64,000 nt of DNA from Chryseobacterium paludis (GTDB lineage: Bacteria > Bacteroidota > Bacteroidia > Flavobacteriales > Weeksellaceae): the NCBI RefSeq assembly GCF_025403485.1, contig NZ_CP099966.1, positions 620,001-684,000 on the forward strand, read 5' to 3'. Shown piece after piece: positions 16,933-23,652 of this stretch (positions within the stretch are counted from its first letter, which is position 1; each line of letters begins with the position of its first letter). The notes below the pieces were generated by a model. That model did no database searches. It had not been told where the DNA came from and saw only the letters and a list, made by a program, of their open reading frames with translations. The position numbers and the translations under genes were made by a program.

Positions 16933-17396
16933 AATGTAATTGCCAGTTTAGTTTATTAAAATTAATTATTTTTCGATCACCCATCTTTTTTTATTCTGAT
17001 TTTAAACAAAAAAGCTGATGCGGGACTTGGTGGGTTAAATTGGATCTATATAAAAATAATAATTGAAAAAATATCTACCAAATATCCAAAGTTTGATTTA
17101 TTCATAGTAGAAAACTATAAAGCAAATTAATAAAGCCCAGTTGCAGGGCTTTAAATCTAGAACTCTTCTTTCAAAGTTTTTTAGCTAAAAAAAGATGCGA
17201 AAATCACTAAAAACAAGCAAATACATTTAAAATTTTATACTACAATTACATTTATTATGTGTACATAATCATGCATTAATAATGTAATATTAGAATATAA
17301 TGATGTTAAATGTCAATATTATGTGAAATAAATTACTTGTGTAATTAAATTTAATTATATATTAGTCTCAAACTAAAAACCAAAAAACATCACAAA
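16933..17396. other. Promoter-side spacer before terpene synthases
   Basis: Very AT-rich, no credible gene. It holds a short hairpin AAAGCCC (17132-17138) / GGGCTTT (17146-17152) that may be a weak terminator, and a palindrome at 17254-17269 described separately. The promoter of the terpene synthase operon should lie here, but no clear TAnnTTTG box is seen. Confidence 0.5.
17254..17269. promoter_or_regulatory. Palindrome upstream of terpene synthase operon
   Basis: ATTATGT / ACATAAT arms with a 2-base centre (ATTATGTGTACATAAT), 127 bases before the first synthase ATG. It is a candidate repressor or activator site; AT-rich chance occurrence is possible. Confidence 0.35.
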
Positions 17397-18413
17397 ATGA
17401 GCACTGAAAATTTCAGTACCCTTGAACTGCTACGCAAACAGTTCAGGTACCCCTTCCCTACATTAAAAAACCCCAACGCCGAACAGTTACAGGAACTTAC
17501 AGAAAATCAATGGATTGATGGGGAGTATCTGTGGCTTTATCAGCAGAACCCTGATCTTCGGAAAAAGTACAAAAAAACGAAAACGGCACATATTGCTGCT
17601 CAATGGTTTCCTACCGCATCTCCAGACCGGTTTAAACCCATATGCCGGCTAATGCTATGGACGCTGTACAATGATGATCTTTACGAAGAAAGCGAGCCCG
17701 ATGACATAGGACATGTGCATGCCCAATCGATTGCGATACTGAACGGTGAGATAACCGCCGAAGATTCAGGAATACCTTTAGGTCCTATGCTGGCATCATT
17801 AAGAGAGGAACTTTTACAGTTTATTCCACAGGAATCAGTTTTCCGTTTCACAAAAATGATCAGCAGGTATTTTAATGGATTAGAAGCTGAGTTAAGGTAT
17901 AAGAAAAACAAAACCTATCCCACGGTAACGGAATGTATTGCTCTGCGTGAAAATTCAATCTGCCTCTATCCCTTTCTCCAGCTTACAGAAATAGAAACGG
18001 GTGTTGTTCTGCCCCCAGAAATACATGAGCATCCGGTGATCATTCGTTTACAGACATTGGCATGTCACCTGGTTACTTTTTTCAATGAAGTACAATCTGT
18101 ATTAAAAGACGAGGCCACCGACAGTATTTATTACAATATTGTAAAAGTACTCCAACATGAGAATCAGATGTCTCTGAAAGAAGCCTGTCTCGAGGATCTT
18201 CGCCTTCATAATGAAGACCTGAAAGAGTTTATAGCACTTCAGTCCTCCCTTCCTGATTTTGGAATATGGCAAGACGCTGTTGTCAACTGGGTGCATTACA
18301 TGAGTATGGTTCTGAGTGGATGGAAAAACATCTCTACGAAGCTGGATCGTTATAACGGAATGGAATTTCCAGATGCAGCTGAACTCAAAGAAAAACTGAA
18401 CCAGATGCGATAA
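17397..18413 (+). CDS. Class I terpene synthase (first of tandem pair)
   Basis: A 338-residue bacterial class I terpene cyclase, cytoplasmic, that ionises an isoprenyl diphosphate and cyclises it. The first metal-binding motif is NDDLYEE (Asp93-Asp94, DDxxE type). The second is NEVQSVLKDE (Asn230, Ser234, Asp238), an NSE/DTE-type triad with Asp where Glu is commonest. The C-terminal Arg-Tyr pair (Arg318-Tyr319) that contacts the diphosphate is present in TKLDRY. Length and lack of an N-terminal domain fit mono-, sesqui- or diterpene cyclases; the product cannot be predicted. The next synthase starts 59 bases on. Parts of this gene recur as a decayed fragment at 14954-15140. Confidence 0.9.
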   Translation: MSTENFSTLELLRKQFRYPFPTLKNPNAEQLQELTENQWIDGEYLWLYQQNPDLRKKYKKTKTAHIAAQWFPTASPDRFKPICRLMLWTLYNDDLYEESEPDDIGHVHAQSIAILNGEITAEDSGIPLGPMLASLREELLQFIPQESVFRFTKMISRYFNGLEAELRYKKNKTYPTVTECIALRENSICLYPFLQLTEIETGVVLPPEIHEHPVIIRLQTLACHLVTFFNEVQSVLKDEATDSIYYNIVKVLQHENQMSLKEACLEDLRLHNEDLKEFIALQSSLPDFGIWQDAVVNWVHYMSMVLSGWKNISTKLDRYNGMEFPDAAELKEKLNQMR

Positions 18414-18472
18414 GCCGACAAGAATAAACCAGTACCATTCTATGATATTACAAAAATTAAAACTTAAACAAA

Positions 18473-19459
18473 ATGAAACCCGAAGAATATAATTCAAAAG
18501 ATTACCTGCCTCTTGGCCATTATCCCTGGCCTGATCTTATCAATCCTCATGCAGAACAAATGGGGAAAGATATGGATGGATGGATTGATAATGACTATAC
18601 TTTTCTGACAGAAAAACAGCGGAAAATATACAAAAAAATGAAGCTCCATATGTGTACTGCACGTATGTGGCCTGATTTAACCTATGAGCAGAGTATTCCC
18701 TGTAATAGGTTCATGCTCCAGTATGTCGCTCTTGATGATCAGGTGGAGCATTCTTCCCTAGAGGAAATCCAACAGTTACGGATTCGTTGTGTAGATATTC
18801 TTAAGGGAGCGCAACCAAGGCCGGAAGAAAATGCACTCTATCAACATATGGCTTTAATAAGGGATGAATTCCGTGCATTGATGCCTGATATGTGGGTTGA
18901 GCGTTTTATTTACTATTTCTATCAATCCTTCAGATACGGAATCGAATTGGAATATCCTTACAAAATAGCGCAGCGTCCACCGTCTCTCACTCTTTTCAAA
19001 ACCATTCGTGAGTATTCTGTTCTTATGCGTCCATATCTGATTTTTGGTGAAATTGAATCGGGACTTGTACTGCCAGAACATATTTTTGAGCATATTGTCT
19101 TTCAAAAGATGATATCTCATATGACCCTAGTTGTCGCTTGGCAAAACGACATTCATTCCCTACCAAAAGAAATGGCGAAGGGAACGGAAGTTTTTAACCT
19201 GGTTTTTGTACTGCAACAAGAATATAATTTTTCACTGGAGGATGCCTGTGCAGAGGCATTTCGTATTCATAATGAAGAATTGGCAGCTGCACTCGCCTTA
19301 CATGCTGAGTATCGTGAGTTTGGTGAATATCAGGAGTATGTAGATAAATTTGTTTATTATGCAGGAGTTGGTCTGCAGGGTGTAAATTCTTTTTATTTGG
19401 AGACAGAAAGATACCAGCATGGAGGAGTAGGCTTTGCCTGGCCTGAAATTAATAAATAA
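18473..19459 (+). CDS. Class I terpene synthase (second of tandem pair)
   Basis: A 328-residue class I terpene cyclase, a diverged paralogue of the preceding gene. It has a full set of motifs: DDQVE (Asp88 to Glu92), the canonical NDIHSLPKE (Asn225, Ser229, Glu233) and the C-terminal Arg313-Tyr314. The N-terminal HYPWPDLINPHAEQ parallels RYPFPTLKNPNAEQ of the first synthase, showing common descent, but overall residues differ widely, so the two probably make different terpenes. Both follow one promoter region and end at a strong terminator. No prenyl-diphosphate synthase, P450 or methyltransferase is adjacent; the substrate must come from the host's general isoprenoid pathway. Confidence 0.92.
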   Translation: MKPEEYNSKDYLPLGHYPWPDLINPHAEQMGKDMDGWIDNDYTFLTEKQRKIYKKMKLHMCTARMWPDLTYEQSIPCNRFMLQYVALDDQVEHSSLEEIQQLRIRCVDILKGAQPRPEENALYQHMALIRDEFRALMPDMWVERFIYYFYQSFRYGIELEYPYKIAQRPPSLTLFKTIREYSVLMRPYLIFGEIESGLVLPEHIFEHIVFQKMISHMTLVVAWQNDIHSLPKEMAKGTEVFNLVFVLQQEYNFSLEDACAEAFRIHNEELAAALALHAEYREFGEYQEYVDKFVYYAGVGLQGVNSFYLETERYQHGGVGFAWPEINK

Positions 19460-19539
19460 TATAAACTTAAATACTTAATTTACACTATAACCTCTTTTTC
19501 CCTTAGTGTCTGAAAGGACAATAGGGGTGATCAAACAGT

Positions 19540-19580
19540 ATCCAAAGCTTAGAGATGTATATCTAAGTTTTGGATTTTAT
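19540..19580 (+). terminator. Terminator of the terpene synthase operon
   Basis: Fourteen-bp stem ATCCAAAGCTTAGA (19540-19553) / TCTAAGTTTTGGAT (19562-19575) with one G-U pair and an 8-base loop, then TTTAT. It lies 80 bases after the second synthase. Confidence 0.8.
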
Positions 19581-19798
19581 TGGTAAGAATGATGTTTATT
19601 TTATACAATTCGATTTAACAAAAATCCATTAAAATAACTATTTGACATCTATAATTCAAATTTATGAAAAAAGGAAAAAATTTTAAAATTCATCCAAAAG
19701 ATTTTTTTCCTGTAAGTAATGGAACATTATGTAATGTTCCTGGATAATACTTTGGTCGAGATGTAAACAACGGTCAGGTTTAATTTCATCATAGTTAA
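19575..19798 (+). repeat. Direct repeat, copy 2 (about 224 bp)
   Basis: Second copy of the segment at 15145-15392, beginning exactly at the end of the terpene operon terminator. It lacks the 24-base insertion of copy 1. The copies lie in the same orientation 4.2 kb apart and enclose both intact synthases, so recombination between them could delete the locus. Confidence 0.9.
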
Positions 19799-19952
19799 AT
19801 AATTCAAGAGCAATTTTAGTTTATATCTTTGTCAAGTATACTGTACATGGGAGTGATTTTGAAATGATTATGTTTTGCAATACAAATTACGACATCCCTT
19901 TCTTATTTGAAGAATAAGTTTAAATCACTTCATATTCAATTTTCATTTTTAA

Positions 19953-19960
19953 TATATTTG
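19953..19960 (+). promoter_or_regulatory. Bacteroidetes -7 box before small ORF/AraC gene
   Basis: TATATTTG fits TAnnTTTG and lies 15 bases before the ATG of the 32-codon frame at 19976. No good TTG element is seen 17-19 bases upstream. Confidence 0.45.
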
Positions 19961-19975
19961 TTAAAACTTTAGTTT

Positions 19976-20074
19976 ATGAAAAGGTATGTAAAATGTAATC
20001 ATGGAAGTTTTTTTAAGGACAAAACAATTACCTTAGGATATCTGGCGCTTTCAAAAGCGGAGCTATATATTTAA
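19976..20074 (+). CDS. 32-residue small ORF ahead of AraC regulator
   Basis: Complete frame MKRYVKCNHGSFFKDKTITL plus 12 residues (GYLALSKAELYI), ending only 2 bases before the ATG of the AraC gene. It sits right after a -7 promoter box. It may be a leader peptide that couples translation to the regulator or a remnant of a longer gene. No family recognised; the close spacing is the main support. Confidence 0.4.
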   Translation: MKRYVKCNHGSFFKDKTITLGYLALSKAELYI

Positions 20075-20076
20075 CC

Positions 20077-20922
20077 ATGGTTTTCGAAAATGACTCGAAG
20101 GAGTTTCTCAGTCTTACTGAACTTGATAGTGAAAATCAGGATAGTGTTTTTCATGCTCAGAAAATGGACAAGACTTTTATCTGGAATACGGCAGACAGTT
20201 TAGCAATAACCATTGATAATGTTCCCTATCAATTTTCAAGAAATGAGATTATCTTTTTAACTGAATTTCACAAAATTGATCATGTACAACTCTTTAGCGC
20301 CCGCATGATTAGGTTCAATAAATCTTTTTTTTGCATGATTGATCAGGATAGCCAAGTAGGGAGCAAAGGTCTGTTGTTTTATAGTACAACACACGTTCCA
20401 AGGTTGGTTTTAAATGAAAGTGAAGCCGAAGATTTTGAGATCTCATGGAAAATTTTCTGTAAAGAAATGCAAAAGGAAAATCTCCTGAAAAAAGAAATGT
20501 TGGAAACAATGCTTAAGAGAATGCTAATTCTCTCTGTTAGGATTTTAAGTAAATCCACTTATTTAAAAAGCTTGGAGAAAAAGCAATTGGATATCATCAG
20601 GGAATTTAACTATCTGGTCGATTCCTACTTTTTCAAACATCATGACGTTGCTTTTTATGCATCAAAATTAAACAAGTCACCAAAAACACTGGCCAATTTA
20701 TTTTCAACGGTCTTAAAACGTACTCCTCGTGAAATTATTCATGATAGGATTATGATTCATGCCAGAAGGCAGATCAACTACAGCAATTCTTCAATCAAGG
20801 AAATTGCTTATCAATTAGGCTACAATGATATTCAGACATTTAGTCGGTTTTTTCGTAATAGAGAAGGTATATCTCCCATTCAATATCGTGATAAATTTGC
20901 ATCGCAGCAGAAGTCCCACTAA
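20077..20922 (+). CDS. AraC-family transcriptional regulator
   Basis: A 281-residue regulator. The N-terminal 100 residues look like a cupin-like sensor (FIWNTADSLAITIDNVPYQF, then FSRNEIIFLTEF). A helical middle follows (residues about 115-180), and the C-terminus carries the AraC DNA-binding domain: HDVAFYASKLNKSPKTLANL as first HTH, IKEIAYQLGYNDIQTFSRFF as second, then REGISPIQYRDK. This layout is common in Bacteroidetes regulators that respond to unknown small molecules. It lies downstream of the terpene synthases and upstream of the metallo-hydrolase gene, 112 bases away. Either could be its target; none is shown. Confidence 0.9.
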   Translation: MVFENDSKEFLSLTELDSENQDSVFHAQKMDKTFIWNTADSLAITIDNVPYQFSRNEIIFLTEFHKIDHVQLFSARMIRFNKSFFCMIDQDSQVGSKGLLFYSTTHVPRLVLNESEAEDFEISWKIFCKEMQKENLLKKEMLETMLKRMLILSVRILSKSTYLKSLEKKQLDIIREFNYLVDSYFFKHHDVAFYASKLNKSPKTLANLFSTVLKRTPREIIHDRIMIHARRQINYSNSSIKEIAYQLGYNDIQTFSRFFRNREGISPIQYRDKFASQQKSH

Positions 20923-21034
20923 AATTACTATAGTATTCCTCTTTACCCAGCGCAGGAAGAATTGCTAACTGTTAAGGAACATTTGCCTATCAATGGTCTC
21001 TTTTTTACTTGCACATTTGTCTTGTCAATAAAAA

Positions 21035-21856
21035 ATGAGAAAAATTATGGATAATAAAGAAAAAGTTAGGATGCGTAGGCTGGGGTGGGCCGGGGTGGAA
21101 ATCGAATGTGCAGGAGAAACACTTTTGATAGACTATGTTCAGGATATTTCGCCGTTGGCTGTGATACGCAATCCTGAGGAGCAATTTTTGGCATCTTCTA
21201 AAACTGGCGTGGCCTCAGTCGCGTTATTAACACATTTACACAGTGACCACGCAGATCCTAAAGCATTAAGTGTGGCACTTAGCAAAGATGCGATAGTTTT
21301 TAGGCCAATTGAGGCTAGAGGGAGCGATGCGGATATGGTATTGACGAAGGATGCCGAGATCGAACTTAAAAAATATGAGCTCAGGACTGAAATAGTCAGA
21401 GAGTGGGAAGAAAGAAAAGTCGGGCCATATCGGATTTTTTCGGTGCCTGCTGTTGATGGTTTCGGAGATCCTCAGTTGAGCTGGATTGTAGAGTTTGGAG
21501 GATTTAGAATTTTTCATGCCGGAGATACCTTGTATCATGGCTTTTGGTGGAAAATTTTTCACAGATTTGGTCCCTTCAATATTGCATTCCTACCGATAAA
21601 TGCGCCAATTGTAGATTTTCCATCACTTAGGCCAATGAGTCCCGTTGAAGCTGTAATGACTCCGGAACAGGCTGCTGCAGCTGCAAATATCCTTAGAGCT
21701 GACTTTGTGGTTCCAATACATTATGGTACCATGCATCAACCACCTATCTATATCGAGACTCCACATGCATTAGAGCGATTGAGTGCCAGCTTAGCGGATC
21801 TAGATACAGGTATTATGATTAAAGAACCTGGTGATTGGTTTGAACTTTTAAAATAA
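21035..21856 (+). CDS. UlaG-like metallo-beta-lactamase-fold hydrolase
   Basis: A 273-residue cytoplasmic metallo-hydrolase. The HxHxDH site is THLHSDHAD (His67, His69, Asp71, His72); FHAGDTLYHG supplies a bridging Asp and PIHYGTMHQP the late His ligand. The small HAGDT pattern and overall length fit the L-ascorbate-6-phosphate lactonase (UlaG)/L-lactonase-like branch, which also contains many enzymes of unknown substrate. ATG 21035 is used; ATG 21047 is an alternative and would remove four residues. No ascorbate pathway genes are nearby, so a literal UlaG role is unlikely. A hairpin follows at 21866-21896. Confidence 0.82.
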   Translation: MRKIMDNKEKVRMRRLGWAGVEIECAGETLLIDYVQDISPLAVIRNPEEQFLASSKTGVASVALLTHLHSDHADPKALSVALSKDAIVFRPIEARGSDADMVLTKDAEIELKKYELRTEIVREWEERKVGPYRIFSVPAVDGFGDPQLSWIVEFGGFRIFHAGDTLYHGFWWKIFHRFGPFNIAFLPINAPIVDFPSLRPMSPVEAVMTPEQAAAAANILRADFVVPIHYGTMHQPPIYIETPHALERLSASLADLDTGIMIKEPGDWFELLK

Positions 21857-21865
21857 TCAGAAAAT

Positions 21866-21896
21866 GCCTCAAGGTAGCCCAGTTGATTCTTGAGGC
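21866..21896 (+). terminator. Possible weak terminator hairpin
   Basis: Perfect 8-bp stem GCCTCAAG (21866-21873) / CTTGAGGC (21889-21896) with a 15-base loop, 10 bases after the metallo-hydrolase gene. No U-run follows, so its termination strength is doubtful. Confidence 0.45.
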
Positions 21897-22092
21897 TGCA
21901 AAATCATCCGAATAAATTGACCCCAGGGACTATTCAATAGGTATGTAAACTTTAAAAATTTGGAATCAAATTAAAGTTCAGATTATCAATTTTTTATCAA
22001 GTAATCATTGGGGATTTCTAATTGACACCGCTACGGCTTTTAGGGGAAGGGTTACGGTTGAAAACTAGCAATTTCTGATTAAATTTATAACA

Positions 22093-23340
22093 ATGAATCT
22101 TCTAACCAGACGAGAATTAATTAAAAAGAGTAGTTTAGCTTTAATGGGTATTTCGTTACCTTTAATCACAAAAATAAATCATTCATTTATGGAGATGCCA
22201 ACACCTCGCAATATGATTAAACCATTTTCAGTCAAGGTTCCACAACAAGTTCTGGACGATCTAAAATTAAGGTTAAATCTAACCAGATGGCCTGATCAGA
22301 TAATAGGATCCGATTGGAATTATGGTACTGATCTTTCTTATTTGAAAGAATTGACAACATATTGGCAGGAAACATTTGATTGGCGAAAAGTTGAAACTGA
22401 AATCAATTCTTATCCCAATTTCATGGCTGATATTGATGGATATCAGATTCATTTTATGCATATTAAAGGAAAGGGTAAACGATCAGTACCATTGATAATT
22501 ACCCATGGATGGCCAGGATCATTTCTGGAAATGATGAAACTTATACCTCTATTGACTGAAGATCCTTATTTTTCTTTTGACTTAGTTATCCCGTCTGTTC
22601 CGGGATTTGGCTTTTCTGGTAAAATTACTGATCCCGGTTGCAACAGTGAGTTTGTTGCCGACATTTGGCATCAGTTAATGATGGAACTTGGGTATCAACG
22701 TTATGGAGCACAAGGTGGTGATATAGGTTCTGGGATCAGCACATGGTTGTCTTTAAAATATCCATCTCATATTATTGGTTTGCACCTCAACTATATCTCT
22801 GGTTCTTATAAGCCCTATATAGCAGATGGTGAACAGCTTTCTGAAGAAGTATTAGCTTTTCAGAAGACCGCAGCTGATTGGTCTGCCAGGGAAGGGGCAT
22901 ATGCTTATATACATGCTACGAAACCACTGACAGTTGCATACGGGCTAAATGATTCTCCTGTTGGATTATGTGCATGGATCATTGAAAAATTTAAGGGCTG
23001 GAGTGATAATAATGGAAATATTGAAAATAGTTTTACCAAAGATGAGCTGCTTGCCAATATCACCTTATACTGGATAACACAAACCATACATTCCTCTATG
23101 CGGATTTATAAAGAAAACAGCAAAAAACCACTAGTATTTAAAAAGAATGAGTTCGTAACGATACCAGTTGGCTTTGCTAAATTTCCAAAAGAATTGCCCA
23201 CTCCACCCCGGTCATATATTGAAAGAGGTTTTAATATCCGATCTTGGACAACAATGTCTGCTGGTGGGCACTTTGCTGCAGTGGAACAACCGGAATTACT
23301 TTCTGAAGATATTACAGATTTTTTCTCAAAATTGAGCTAA
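22093..23340 (+). CDS. Epoxide hydrolase-like alpha/beta hydrolase (EHN domain)
   Basis: A 415-residue exported hydrolase. The N-terminus MNLLTRRELIKKSSLALMG resembles a Tat or Sec signal with twin arginine. Next comes the EHN domain typical of microsomal-type epoxide hydrolases (FSVKVPQQVLDDLKLRLNLT, RWPDQIIGSDWNYGTD). The alpha/beta-hydrolase core has the oxyanion HGWPG (138-142), the nucleophile Asp210 in AQGGDIGSG and the base His393 in SAGGHFAAVEQP. These enzymes open epoxides to diols; natural substrates in bacteria are mostly unknown. It lies 236 bases after the metallo-hydrolase and 312 before the PIG-L operon, probably as a single gene. A role on oxidised terpenes is only a guess. 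Confidence 0.88.
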   Translation: MNLLTRRELIKKSSLALMGISLPLITKINHSFMEMPTPRNMIKPFSVKVPQQVLDDLKLRLNLTRWPDQIIGSDWNYGTDLSYLKELTTYWQETFDWRKVETEINSYPNFMADIDGYQIHFMHIKGKGKRSVPLIITHGWPGSFLEMMKLIPLLTEDPYFSFDLVIPSVPGFGFSGKITDPGCNSEFVADIWHQLMMELGYQRYGAQGGDIGSGISTWLSLKYPSHIIGLHLNYISGSYKPYIADGEQLSEEVLAFQKTAADWSAREGAYAYIHATKPLTVAYGLNDSPVGLCAWIIEKFKGWSDNNGNIENSFTKDELLANITLYWITQTIHSSMRIYKENSKKPLVFKKNEFVTIPVGFAKFPKELPTPPRSYIERGFNIRSWTTMSAGGHFAAVEQPELLSEDITDFFSKLS

Positions 23341-23604
23341 ACAACGTAATAAAAGATTGTGTAACAATAACTGTATGTTATCAAAAGCAAAAACAAATTT
23401 TAGCTTATAGCTTTAGATCGCGAAACATATTGTAACCCTTAAAACGTTAATTATTGTTAGAGTAAAGGTACGGGCTGAATTTCTTTCTTAAAAGTTCCAA
23501 AACAAATTACAATTGAAAAAGTTGATTTACATTAGAATCAGCGTGGATGGAGTATCGAAAAAATCTCCCACAAAAAGAAAATGAGAAGCTCTTAGATGTT
23601 AAGG
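23341..23604. other. Intergenic spacer
   Basis: No gene or terminator seen. The stretch is AT-rich and leads to the promoter at 23605-23633. Confidence 0.5.
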
Positions 23605-23633
23605 TTGAAAGAAAGATGATTTACTTATATTTG
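23605..23633 (+). promoter_or_regulatory. Full Bacteroidetes promoter of the PIG-L/symporter operon
   Basis: TTG (23605-23607), 18-base spacer, then TATATTTG (23626-23633), matching the TTG / TAnnTTTG pattern of Bacteroidetes sigma-ABfr promoters. The ATG of the operon is 20 bases downstream. Confidence 0.75.
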
Positions 23634-23652
23634 CCCTGCAAAGCAAATTAAA

